10,885 bases of DNA from Hyphococcus sp. (GCA_021604605.1 BQJH01000081.1:1-10885); one strand, 5' to 3'. Positions 1 through 8,169 are shown, counted from the first letter of the stretch. Numbers and translations are program-made. The notes: generated by a model from the letters alone, not told the origin.

Positions 1-813
1 GCCGATGCCCTGCGAGCGGCTGGCCTGTCAGCGCCGGAAATCTATGCCGCAAACGAGAGGGCCGGGCTCGCCTTGATCGAGGATCTTGGTGATGATCTTT
101 TCGCGCGCGTGGTAAATGCTGCTGACGAAGAAACTCTTTACGCACACGCTGTGGATGTACTCGTCAACATCAACGCACACCCTCCAGCGCGCCCCGCTGC
201 GCCACAGTACGAAATGCTCGATTATGATAATCTGGCGTTGTCAGCGGAAGCTGACCTTTTAATGGAATGGTATTGGCCGCTAAAAAATGGCGGCGCCGCA
301 AATAATGATCTCGGTAAGGAATACCAGGGGATTATGAGCGACCTTCTCTCCAGCCTCAGCGCGCCGCACACAATGGTCTTGCGCGATTTCCATGCAGAAA
401 ACCTGCTCTGGCTGCCGGACCGCGCCGGACCGGCCCGGGTCGGTCTGATTGATTTTCAGGACGGGCTTTTCGGCCATGGCGCATATGATCTTGCCTCGCT
501 GCTGGAGGATGCCCGCCGCGATGTTTCTCCCGACCTCGCGAGAGCAATGATTGAACGGTACATCGCACAAGCAAACAACGCCGTCCCCAACTTTGACAAA
601 GAAGCGTTTTTAAACGACTACGCCGTTCTCGCCGCACAACGGAACGCAAAAATTCTTGGCGTTTTTGCCCGTCTCGCCAAGCGGGATAACAAACCACGTT
701 ATCTCGATTTGTTACCGCGCGTCGAAGCGCACTTCCGACGCGATCTTGCGCGCAGCCAGTTAGGGCCATTGCGGAAATTTGTCGCCACTCATTTTCCAGG
801 CCTCGCATCATGA
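1..813 (+). CDS. amgK: Aminosugar kinase, AmgK family (N-acetylmuramate/N-acetylglucosamine 1-kinase), 5' truncated
   Basis: The reading frame is open from base 1 to the TGA at 811-813, so the gene starts before the window; 270 residues are visible. AmgK proteins are about 330-340 aa, so roughly 65-75 N-terminal residues are missing. The fold is the aminoglycoside-phosphotransferase/choline-kinase type. The catalytic loop reads VLRDFHAENLLW (RDFHAEN at visible residues 127-133, codons at about 382-402), with the presumed catalytic Asp in RDF and the metal-binding Asn in AEN. The metal-binding DFQDG follows about 20 residues later (codons about 451-465), then the family-typical AYDLASLLEDAR. 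In the known pathway AmgK phosphorylates the anomeric hydroxyl of MurNAc or GlcNAc in the cytoplasm, giving the sugar 1-phosphate used by MurU, which is the next gene and overlaps by 4 nt. In many alphaproteobacteria tsaE lies just upstream or is fused; that part is not visible. Family assignment is firm; the exact sugar substrate is inferred from the murU neighbour. Confidence 0.88.
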   Translation, partial: ADALRAAGLSAPEIYAANERAGLALIEDLGDDLFARVVNAADEETLYAHAVDVLVNINAHPPARPAAPQYEMLDYDNLALSAEADLLMEWYWPLKNGGAANNDLGKEYQGIMSDLLSSLSAPHTMVLRDFHAENLLWLPDRAGPARVGLIDFQDGLFGHGAYDLASLLEDARRDVSPDLARAMIERYIAQANNAVPNFDKEAFLNDYAVLAAQRNAKILGVFARLAKRDNKPRYLDLLPRVEAHFRRDLARSQLGPLRKFVATHFPGLAS

Positions 814-1553
814 ACGACAATCATATCATGCCTGATATTGCCATGGTGCTGGCCGCAGGTCTTGGAACGAGAATGCGTCCGCTCACGGATCATACGCCAA
901 AACCCCTGATAAAAGTCGCCGGCAAAGCGCTGATGGACTATGCTCTTGACCGATTTGCAGCGGCGGGCGTTAATCAAACAATTGTCAATGTGCACCATCT
1001 TGCCGACCAGGTGGAGGCGCATTGCGCGGACCGAAAAAAACCGGTCATCACCATCTCCGATGAACGCGAGGAACTGTTAGAGACAGGCGGTGGATTGAAA
1101 AAAGCGCGGCGCCATTTTGGTGACACGCCTGTCTTTTGCACGAATACTGACGCGATTCTCGTTGATAAAGAAGAACAAGAAGCCTGCGCTAAACTGGCCG
1201 CCCAATGGGATGACGCCAAGATGGATGCGCTGCTCCTGCTTGTCCCCATCAAGCAAACAAGCGGCTATGACGGGGCCGGAGATTTCACCATCAGCCGTGA
1301 CAACCAAATCACCTTGCGCTCAGGTGAAACTGCGCCGCTGGTTTTTACCGGACTGCAGATGATCGCCCCGTCCTTGATCGACCACGGGCCTGACGGCCCG
1401 TTTTCAACAAAGCTTTTATGGGAGCGCGCCAGCGCCAATGGCCGTCTTTATGGCGCCGTCTACGAAGGCGAGTGGATGCATGTTGGAGACGCAGAAGGGT
1501 TAGAAGCGGCAGAAGCCCGCCTTGATAAATCCGGGGGCGGGGGCGCCGCTTGA
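810..1553 (+). CDS. murU: N-acetylmuramate 1-phosphate uridylyltransferase (MurU-like nucleotidyltransferase)
   Basis: A 247-aa sugar-nucleotide transferase of the NTP_transferase family. The N-terminal nucleotide-binding signature is at residues 14-33 (LAAGLGTRMRPLT then TPKPL; conserved Lys31). ETGGG at 91-95 and the metal-binding TNTD at 111-114 follow. The C-terminal WMHVGDAEGLEAAEARL (222-238) is the MurU-type ending. The expected reaction is MurNAc-1-P + UTP to UDP-MurNAc + PPi, feeding recycled wall sugar back into peptidoglycan synthesis without de novo UDP-GlcNAc. The short length, with no left-handed beta-helix, separates it from GlmU. The ATG at 810 overlaps the amgK stop (ATGA), with a weak AGG 9 nt upstream; an in-frame ATG at 828 is a less likely start because nothing resembling a Shine-Dalgarno precedes it. 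The last residues form a Gly-rich tail (SGGGGAA) encoded by a G-rich run that also precedes the addB start. Confidence 0.9.
   Translation: MNDNHIMPDIAMVLAAGLGTRMRPLTDHTPKPLIKVAGKALMDYALDRFAAAGVNQTIVNVHHLADQVEAHCADRKKPVITISDEREELLETGGGLKKARRHFGDTPVFCTNTDAILVDKEEQEACAKLAAQWDDAKMDALLLLVPIKQTSGYDGAGDFTISRDNQITLRSGETAPLVFTGLQMIAPSLIDHGPDGPFSTKLLWERASANGRLYGAVYEGEWMHVGDAEGLEAAEARLDKSGGGGAA
1384..1404 (+). terminator. Terminator-like hairpin inside murU (possible attenuator of addBA)
   Basis: A perfect 7-bp stem (ACGGGCC at 1384-1390 with GGCCCGT at 1395-1401) closes a TGAC tetraloop and runs directly into TTTT (1401-1404). The stem has six G-C pairs. The U tract is short, and the element is coding (DHGPDGPFST of MurU), so full termination is unlikely; partial termination or pausing is possible. 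The opposite strand lacks a T run after the stem, so the signal is directional and in the operon's sense. Confidence 0.25.
1539..1543 (+). promoter_or_regulatory. Unusual G-only ribosome-binding site for addB
   Basis: GGGGG lies 6 nt before the TTG at 1550. It can pair with the CCUCC core of the 16S anti-Shine-Dalgarno using one G-U pair. It belongs to a longer G-rich stretch (1533-1543, two G5 runs split by one C). This spacing supports TTG at 1550 over the in-frame GTG at 1577, which has no purine-rich leader. Confidence 0.4.
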
Positions 1554-4500
1554 AACAGACGCCCTCTCTTGACGGCGTGTTTAACGTCCCGCCCGCAAGA
1601 ATTTTTTCTATTGCGCCGGGCCAGCCTTTTTTAAGCGACCTCGCCTGTGGACTGCGATCATCACTTGAAAAAGAAAAAGACTTCACGCTCAGCGATGCGC
1701 TGATCTATCTGCCAACACGGCGCGCAGTCAGGGCGCTGACTGAGGCCTTTATAAAAACAACACCGAACGCACAGGCAACGTTACTGCCGCGCATTCGCGC
1801 CATTGGCGATATGGATGAAGACGAGGCGGTTGTATTTTCAGGCGCACCGCAAGATGAGATTGATTTACCGCCCGCAATTTCATCCGTAAAAAGGCGGTTA
1901 GCCTTGGCCCGGCTTGTCGCCGCGCGAGACCGAGCCTTTGACGGACAAGAGCGATGGGCGGGCGCCCTCGCCGCCGCGGACGAACTCTCCAAGCTGCTGG
2001 ACTCTCTATACACGGAAGAAATATCGCCGGACAAACTGGAAAAACTGGTTCCGGAAAACCTGGCGGCGCATTGGCAGCTATCTCTAAAATTCCTTGAAAT
2101 TATCGTGAAATCCTGGCCCGGCCATCTTCAGACGCTCGGGTTGATGGACCCGTCGGATCGGCGCGTTAAACTGATCGACCGACAACGCCAACTCTGGGAA
2201 AAAGCGCCGCCTCAACACCCGATTATTATTGCCGGTACAACCGGCTCAACACCGGCCGTCGCGCGGATGATGAAAGTCGCTGCCAGCCTTCCTTTTGGCG
2301 CGGTTGTCCTGCCCGGTCTTGACCTGAATTCTGACCCGCAGTTCTGGCAAAGTGTCGATGAACCACACCCACAAAGCGGGCTGAAACAACTCCTGAAAGA
2401 GCTTAGAGCGGAACGGTCAGAAGTTACGCCATGGCCATCGCGTGAGCGGTCTCCACAAAAGGCTGATATTTTCAATCGCAGCGATATCCTGTCCGTTGCC
2501 CTTCGCCCCGCCAATGCGTCAGACAGTTGGCGTGATTGGGCCGTCGCCATCAATCAAGACCGCAAAAAACTGCAAGATGCTTTGCAGAATTTTGAACTGG
2601 TTGAAAGCCCGGATGAGGAACGCGAAGCAGATACAATCGCCATAAAAATTCGCGGCGCTATAGAAGAGCCAGAGAAGAAAGTCATATTGGTAACGCCTGA
2701 CCGCGATCTGGCGCGGCGTGTCTCTATGAAGTTACGCCGATGGGATATCACTGTTGATGATTCTGGCGGCATGCCTTTCGCCAATAGTCCGTGTGGAACG
2801 TATCTTCGCCTTATCGCCCAGTGGCTGAAGAACCCTTCAGACGCCATTGCAGTGATGTCTATCCTGCGCCACCCGTTGTTTGCGGGTGGACTGTCGCCAG
2901 CGACCGCAAACCGCAGTATTAACGCCGCTGACCTCGCTTTGCGCGGTCTTCAGCCAGCGCCCGGCATTGATGGGCTGCACAACAAAATCATGGCTGGTAA
3001 CAAGGATGACGCCTTACCGGTTTTAACAGCACTATTAGAGGCCGCCAGTTTACAAGCCACAAACAACGCTCCCTTTCAGGATCGGTTAACAGCGCATTTG
3101 ACCATCGCTGAACGGCTCGCCGCGAGCGAAAAGGAAAGCGGGACTGATCGGTTGTGGCGCGGTGAAGATGGTGAAGAGGGCGCCAAAAACATCGCGCAGC
3201 TCCATGAAATAGCATCGGAAATCACTGATGATCATAGCGATGACTATGCCGATATCTTTGACCAGCTGATCGCCAAGATTGTGGTGCGCCGACACGCGTC
3301 TGCACATCCGCGTATTGCAATTTTAGGCCCTCTTGAAGCGCGCCTGCAAAATGCAGACACAATCATTCTTGGCGGATTGAACGAGGGCGTCTGGCCCCGT
3401 GACGCCGCGATTGATCCCTTCCTTTCCCGTCCCATGCGACGCAGCTTGGGCCTGCCGTCACCAGAACAGCGTATTGGTTTGGCCGCGCACGACTTTGCCC
3501 AACTCGCCAGCGCGCCATCAGTTATGATCACGAGATCATTACGCGCTGGCGGTAAACCATCCAAACCATCACGCTGGGTTGTTCGCCTAAAGAATATATT
3601 GATCGGCGCAAAGGCGCTACCGCTGATTGACCGAAGCGCCGACTACGAAGCCCTTTGTGAAAAGCTGGACCACATAGAAAGCGTAGAAAGCATCAACGCG
3701 CCCTCTCCGAGGCCGCCAATTGAAACCCGGCCAAAAAAATTCTTTGTGACGCGCGTTGAAAAACTCATGCGCGACCCATATGCCGTCTATGCGCGTGAGA
3801 TATTGCGCTTGAAAAAACACGACCGGCACAATGAACCATTTGATGTGCGCCATGTCGGCAATCTGTTTCATAAAGTTCTTGAAGACTTTGGACGAGCGGA
3901 TGCACCAATGTCGGTTGATGCGGGCGCTAAAAAATTACGCGCACTGTTTGATGACTATGCCCCCCAATATGGACTGACGGAAGAGCATCTGCCTTTCTGG
4001 CGAGACCGGGTTGACGCTGCTTTCGCTTCGCTCAGTGCATGGGACCATGATCGCCGCCAAATGGGTCGGCCCGTCATCATCGAGGAAAAAGGCGAATGGA
4101 AATTCGAGATTGATGGTCAGGACTATACAATCGCCGCAAAAACCGACCGCATTGACCAATTACATGACGGCTCAACCTTCATCATCGACTATAAAACCGG
4201 AACACCGCCGCCAACGGACAAGCAACAGAAAAAATTCAGCCCGCAATTACCTTTAACCGGACTGATCGCGCGCAATGGCGGGTTTAAAGAGCTGAACGCT
4301 GTCACCGTTTCCGGGTTTGACTATGTTCGGGTTTTGAACCGCACCAACAAAACAAAAAATACCTCCGGTGCTGAAGGTGAAAAAGCCGCCGCCATGATTG
4401 ATGAAGCCGCCGCAGGCTTTATCGAGTTAATGCAGTATTTCAACAATCCGGCAACGCCTTATCCGTCACAACCGCGCCCGCTATATATGGATGAATATGG

Positions 4501-4579
4501 CGATTATGATCATCTTGCACGACGGCGAGAACGCAGCGGCAATACTGCCAGTGGTGACAACGGTGAGGGCAGCGAATGA
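1550..4579 (+). CDS. addB: Double-strand break repair protein AddB (alphaproteobacterial type)
   Basis: A 1009-aa AddB subunit of the AddAB helicase-nuclease, which degrades and unwinds DNA ends and prepares 3' tails for RecA. The N-terminal half is a degenerate superfamily 1 helicase: where a Walker A loop would sit the sequence is IAPGQPFLSDL (21-31) with no GKT/GKS, followed by LIYLPTRRAV (51-60), and later GGLNEGVWP (608-616). The C-terminal RecB-type nuclease is intact: GNLFH with His774, DRID with Asp866, DYKTG with Asp880 and Lys882, and Gln899 in SPQLPL. The ending GDYDHLARRRE is what I recall for alphaproteobacterial AddB. It carries no cysteine cluster for the Fe-S centre of Bacillus AddB; only three cysteines are evident, all far from that site. 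The start is TTG, overlapping the murU stop (TTGA); GTG at 1577 is an alternative. It overlaps addA by 4 nt. Confidence 0.93.
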   Translation: MKQTPSLDGVFNVPPARIFSIAPGQPFLSDLACGLRSSLEKEKDFTLSDALIYLPTRRAVRALTEAFIKTTPNAQATLLPRIRAIGDMDEDEAVVFSGAPQDEIDLPPAISSVKRRLALARLVAARDRAFDGQERWAGALAAADELSKLLDSLYTEEISPDKLEKLVPENLAAHWQLSLKFLEIIVKSWPGHLQTLGLMDPSDRRVKLIDRQRQLWEKAPPQHPIIIAGTTGSTPAVARMMKVAASLPFGAVVLPGLDLNSDPQFWQSVDEPHPQSGLKQLLKELRAERSEVTPWPSRERSPQKADIFNRSDILSVALRPANASDSWRDWAVAINQDRKKLQDALQNFELVESPDEEREADTIAIKIRGAIEEPEKKVILVTPDRDLARRVSMKLRRWDITVDDSGGMPFANSPCGTYLRLIAQWLKNPSDAIAVMSILRHPLFAGGLSPATANRSINAADLALRGLQPAPGIDGLHNKIMAGNKDDALPVLTALLEAASLQATNNAPFQDRLTAHLTIAERLAASEKESGTDRLWRGEDGEEGAKNIAQLHEIASEITDDHSDDYADIFDQLIAKIVVRRHASAHPRIAILGPLEARLQNADTIILGGLNEGVWPRDAAIDPFLSRPMRRSLGLPSPEQRIGLAAHDFAQLASAPSVMITRSLRAGGKPSKPSRWVVRLKNILIGAKALPLIDRSADYEALCEKLDHIESVESINAPSPRPPIETRPKKFFVTRVEKLMRDPYAVYAREILRLKKHDRHNEPFDVRHVGNLFHKVLEDFGRADAPMSVDAGAKKLRALFDDYAPQYGLTEEHLPFWRDRVDAAFASLSAWDHDRRQMGRPVIIEEKGEWKFEIDGQDYTIAAKTDRIDQLHDGSTFIIDYKTGTPPPTDKQQKKFSPQLPLTGLIARNGGFKELNAVTVSGFDYVRVLNRTNKTKNTSGAEGEKAAAMIDEAAAGFIELMQYFNNPATPYPSQPRPLYMDEYGDYDHLARRRERSGNTASGDNGEGSE
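4565..4569 (+). promoter_or_regulatory. Ribosome-binding site for addA
   Basis: GAGGG inside the 3' end of addB, 6 nt before the ATG at 4576. It fixes the addA start and supports translational coupling through the ATGA overlap at 4576-4579. Confidence 0.6.
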
Positions 4580-7500
4580 CCCCATTGGAAGAAACCACAC
4601 GCAATCAACGCAAGGCCGCAACACCAGAACGTTCAGCCTTTGTTAAAGCCAACGCCGGTGCCGGTAAAACCCGCGTCCTGACGAACCGCGTCGCCCGGCT
4701 TTTACTTGCTGACGTTAGTCCTGAAAAAATTCTGTGCATCACATTTACAAAAGCCGCCGCCGCAGAAATGGCAGAACGCCTTTTTGACGTTCTTGGAGAA
4801 TGGGCGCTCGCCGGTGATGACCAGTTGCGCAAGGCGCTTGCTGATCTGGAAGGGCCGGACACCAAATCGCGTGATGAACAAGCCCTGTCGGAAGTCAGGC
4901 GACTTTTTGCGCGCGCGCTGGAAACGCCGGGCGGGCTAAAAATTCAGACCATTCATTCTTTTTGCGAGCAGGTGTTGAAACGCTTTCCGCTGGAAGCCGA
5001 TACGCCGCCGGGCTTTACCATCATTGAAGATACAGAAGCAAAAGCGCTTCTTCATGCCGCCATTGATCAGGTCGCCCTAAAGGCCGCTCAGGACGAAGCA
5101 ATACAAAGCGCCTTCAGTCGGCTGGCGCTATTATTTAATGAACAGGATTTGCGCAGGGTTTTGAGCAATAGCGCAGAAAAACAGCTCGAATTTAACGCCA
5201 TGTTGGATCGATTTGACGGCCTGGCTTCTACAATCAATTCCTTGGCGAAAACACTCAATGCTGATCCGACTGCGACCACCGAGAACATCAAGCTAGCCTT
5301 CCTCAACACCCTTACAAAAGCTGACCTTGAGCGCGCTCATGAGGCGTTGGTCGCAAGCGGCGGCAATCCGCTTAAATTGGCGCCCGCCGTAAAAAGTATT
5401 CTGAGCAAAGACAGTGTTGAAAAACAATGGGAAGGCGTTGAGGCGCTTTTTCTCACAGAAAAGAAAACGCCACGAAAAAAGCTGACCACCAAAGCGACCG
5501 AAAATGCAGACCCATGGGCGCCTGCTTATTTAGCCCAGAAGCAAGAGGCGTTTCTTGGGGAGTTTGAACGCCTCAAAGCGCAGATGCTTTTCGAAAATAC
5601 GTGCGCCTATCTAAACCTTAGCAAAGCCATCATTGACGAATACAATGATGCTAAAGCAACCCGCGCCGCTCTCGATTTCGATGATTTGATTGCCCGCACC
5701 CGGGCGCTTTTTCAAAACACAAAATCCGCCTGGGTGATGTATAAGCTCGACCAGGGGATTGACCACATCCTGATTGATGAAGCGCAAGACACTAGCCCGG
5801 CCCAATGGAATGTGATCGAGGCATTATTTGATGAATATCTGAGCGGCGACGGCGCGCGTGCGGATCGTGGCGACAATCAACGCAGCTTTTTTGCTGTGGG
5901 CGACATGAAACAATCAATCTATTCGTTTCAGGGCGCCGATGCAGGCCTCTTTAAACAAAAGGAACATGACCTCGGAGAAAAGTTGAGCGGTGTCACAACA
6001 TTCAGTAATGTCCGGCTTGATCTTTCTTTCCGCACAACGGAACCAGTGCTTGCTTTTGTCGATGCGCTTTTTATTCCTGATGAGGCGCGGGAAGGCTTAG
6101 GAGAAACCGAGGCGCTCACCCATCGCGCCAATCGCACAGGCGAGGCGGGTTTGGTTGAGATATGGCCGCTGACGCCGCGCCCGGACACACCAAAGACAAA
6201 CCCGTGGGACGCGCCGGTTGATACGCCTTCAGAGGATCATCCGAGCCGAGCGCTCAGTAAAAAAATAGCGCAAACGATCAGCGGGTGGCTTACCACTAAC
6301 GAACAACTGGCATCGAAAGGCCGCGCAATCCAGCCTGGCGATATCATGATCCTGGTGCAAAACCGAGGCGCATTGTTTGACGAAGTGATCCACGCGATGG
6401 CCCATGCAAAAATTCCGGTCGCGGGCGCCGATCGCATAAAGCTTTTAGAAGACCCGGCCGTTGAAGACCTGATCTCTTTTGGGCGTTGCGTATTATCGCC
6501 ATTTGATGATCTATCCCTCGCGGAGATTTTAAAAAGTCCTCTCTTTGGGTTTGATGATGACGCAGATCTTTTTCCCATTGCACACTCTCGCCCTCACGGG
6601 CAAAGCCTTTGGGGTGCGTTGAGAAAAAGATGTAGTGAACACATCCACTGGCAAGAAGCCGTTGACGCGATTACCACGGCTCGAACTATCGCGTTACGTC
6701 AGGGGCCGTACACGTTTTTCTCACACATCATAGAGACCGGCGAACCGTCCGGTCGCAAGAGGTTTTATCAGCGCCTTTCAACCGCCAGTCGTGACGCGAT
6801 TGACGAAATGTTGCGCCAGGCCCTTGCCTTTGAAAATTCTAACCCACGCTCGTTACAAAGCTTCATTCACTGGTTTGAAGAAAACGCCGGTGAAATTAAG
6901 CGAGAGATGGATCGATCGAATGATGCTGTGCGGGTGATGACTGTCCATGGCGCCAAGGGGCTGGAAGCCAACATCGTCTTTTTGATCGATGCTCACCGCA
7001 GCGCGAACACAAAACAAATCGGGCCGGTGCTTAAAATTAGCGAACCCGAACAAAACGAACCCGGAGACCTATGCGTGCTCACCGGCGGATCGCTCAATGA
7101 CATTGACATAACTAGCGCCGCGCGGGCGAGCCTCAAACGCAAAGCCTATGAAGAGTATCGTCGGCTGCTTTATGTCGCCGCGACCAGAGCCAGAGACCGG
7201 CTCTATATTTGCGGCATTGAGCAAGGGAACACGAAGAACCCTAGCGAAAAAGCAATCGGTGAAAAAACATGGCATGCTCTGGCCGAGGACGCCTTTGATG
7301 CCCTGGGTGACCGCACCGAAACATTGCCAGACCCGTTTTGGAATAGCGACACTGCTCATGGGCGCAGGGTGGGCTGCGCACAAATCAAAGAACCCGAGAA
7401 AACCGACCAGGAAAGCGCCCTTACCGCGGTTGAAACGCCACAGTGGTTTTATAGCCCCGCCGCAACAGAGAAGCCGCCTATGCAGTTGGCGCCATCACGG

Positions 7501-8094
7501 CTCGCAGATGATGAAGAGGTGGAAGCGGGTTTTCCCGCCACAGCGCCAGCAGTAACCCCCACTGCCGTTGATAAATACTTCCGTGGGCGGACGTTACATC
7601 GGCTTCTGGAATTGCTGCCCGAAGTCAATGAGGGCGAACGCAAAGACGCAGCAATAAACCTTCTCCAGAAAATAGCGCCGCAGATCGACAAACCAGAACG
7701 GGCTATCTGGGCTGATGAAGTGCTGACTATCTTGAGCGATGAGGCTTTTGCCGATGTCTTTGGTCCGGGCTCACGCGCAGAAGTCTCCATTGCGGGTTCG
7801 CCAAAAGGCGCCAAACATGGCCTGACGATTTCAGGGCAAATTGACCGGCTTGTGATTCGCGACAAGGAGATCCTTGTTGTCGATTTTAAAACCAATCGTC
7901 CACCACCAAAAACAGTGGAGGAGACGTCACCGTCTTATGTCGCCCAGATGGCCGCTTATCGCGCATTGCTGCAGGAAATCTATCCGGCCTATCAGATAAA
8001 ATCCGCCCTCTTATGGACCTTTGAGGCACGCCTGACCCCCTTGCCAGACGCCATGCTGGATCACGCTTTCGCGCGCTACCTTGCGGCGGGTTGA
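4576..8094 (+). CDS. addA: Double-strand break repair helicase AddA
   Basis: A 1172-aa UvrD/RecB-family helicase-nuclease, the ATP-driven 3'-5' motor and one of the two nucleases of AddAB. All superfamily 1 motifs are visible: Walker A ANAGAGKT (25-32, Lys31), motif Ia ITFTKAAAAEMAERL (from about 55), Walker B with DEAQD (401-405), motif III VGDMKQSIYSFQGAD (441-455), motif IV LDLSFRTTEP (481-490, Arg486), motif V VMTVHGAKGLE (787-797) and motif VI YVAATRARDRL (866-876). The C-terminal PD-(D/E)XK nuclease has His1008 (RTLHRLLE), Asp1090 (GQIDRL), the DFK triad at Asp1103/Lys1105 and QMAAY (1124-1128). The length matches alphaproteobacterial AddA, so this is not plain UvrD or PcrA. It starts at an ATG overlapping the addB stop, with GAGGG 6 nt upstream. 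Both AddAB nuclease domains look catalytically competent, while only AddA has a working ATPase site. Confidence 0.96.
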   Translation: MTPLEETTRNQRKAATPERSAFVKANAGAGKTRVLTNRVARLLLADVSPEKILCITFTKAAAAEMAERLFDVLGEWALAGDDQLRKALADLEGPDTKSRDEQALSEVRRLFARALETPGGLKIQTIHSFCEQVLKRFPLEADTPPGFTIIEDTEAKALLHAAIDQVALKAAQDEAIQSAFSRLALLFNEQDLRRVLSNSAEKQLEFNAMLDRFDGLASTINSLAKTLNADPTATTENIKLAFLNTLTKADLERAHEALVASGGNPLKLAPAVKSILSKDSVEKQWEGVEALFLTEKKTPRKKLTTKATENADPWAPAYLAQKQEAFLGEFERLKAQMLFENTCAYLNLSKAIIDEYNDAKATRAALDFDDLIARTRALFQNTKSAWVMYKLDQGIDHILIDEAQDTSPAQWNVIEALFDEYLSGDGARADRGDNQRSFFAVGDMKQSIYSFQGADAGLFKQKEHDLGEKLSGVTTFSNVRLDLSFRTTEPVLAFVDALFIPDEAREGLGETEALTHRANRTGEAGLVEIWPLTPRPDTPKTNPWDAPVDTPSEDHPSRALSKKIAQTISGWLTTNEQLASKGRAIQPGDIMILVQNRGALFDEVIHAMAHAKIPVAGADRIKLLEDPAVEDLISFGRCVLSPFDDLSLAEILKSPLFGFDDDADLFPIAHSRPHGQSLWGALRKRCSEHIHWQEAVDAITTARTIALRQGPYTFFSHIIETGEPSGRKRFYQRLSTASRDAIDEMLRQALAFENSNPRSLQSFIHWFEENAGEIKREMDRSNDAVRVMTVHGAKGLEANIVFLIDAHRSANTKQIGPVLKISEPEQNEPGDLCVLTGGSLNDIDITSAARASLKRKAYEEYRRLLYVAATRARDRLYICGIEQGNTKNPSEKAIGEKTWHALAEDAFDALGDRTETLPDPFWNSDTAHGRRVGCAQIKEPEKTDQESALTAVETPQWFYSPAATEKPPMQLAPSRLADDEEVEAGFPATAPAVTPTAVDKYFRGRTLHRLLELLPEVNEGERKDAAINLLQKIAPQIDKPERAIWADEVLTILSDEAFADVFGPGSRAEVSIAGSPKGAKHGLTISGQIDRLVIRDKEILVVDFKTNRPPPKTVEETSPSYVAQMAAYRALLQEIYPAYQIKSALLWTFEARLTPLPDAMLDHAFARYLAAG

Positions 8095-8118
8095 TCTTGC
8101 AAATGAGCTGCTTATGTT
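8091..8118 (+). promoter_or_regulatory. Weak candidate promoter for trxA
   Basis: TTGATC (8091-8096), a 16-nt spacer and TATGTT (8113-8118) loosely resemble -35 and -10 boxes and sit 62 nt before the trxA ATG, spanning the addA stop. Each box matches the consensus at four of six positions, which happens often by chance. trxA could equally be read from the upstream operon. Low confidence. Confidence 0.18.
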
Positions 8119-8131
8119 TCACTCAATTGAC

Positions 8132-8156
8132 GCTGGCGGGCATAAAGTCCGGCAGC
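8132..8156 (+). repeat. Imperfect inverted repeat in the addA-trxA gap
   Basis: GCTGGCGG (8132-8139) and CCGGCAGC (8149-8156) pair at seven of eight positions with a single G-G mismatch, around a 9-nt loop. It lies in the only sizeable non-coding gap of the rightward unit (8095-8179). No T run follows, so it is not an ordinary rho-independent terminator. It could be an mRNA processing or stabilising hairpin between addA and trxA, a protein site, or chance. Confidence 0.35.
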
Positions 8157-8165
8157 CCAGCATTT

Positions 8166-8169
8166 GGAG
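8166..8169 (+). promoter_or_regulatory. Ribosome-binding site that decides the trxA start
   Basis: GGAG 10 nt before the ATG at 8180. The open frame extends upstream to a TTG inside addA (8081), but this site and the usual thioredoxin N-terminus both point to 8180. Confidence 0.5.

Noticed and set aside
356..820. A 154-codon open frame on the minus strand across amgK
   Set aside because: It lies antisense to a clear kinase frame, has an Arg/Gly-rich composition typical of a shadow frame, and has no recognisable motif.
7449..7895. A 148-codon open frame on the minus strand across the addA 3' end
   Set aside because: It is antisense to the conserved AddA nuclease region, Ser/Arg-rich and without domain features, so it is a shadow of addA.
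1550..8094. Phage defence or other novel system built around the large helicase-nuclease pair
   Set aside because: All motifs and the gene order match chromosomal AddAB; there are no extra effector, toxin, methylase or mobile genes next to it.
8127..8146. TTGACG and CATAAA as a promoter pair
   Set aside because: The boxes are only 8 nt apart, far too close for sigma-70 type recognition, and they overlap the inverted repeat.
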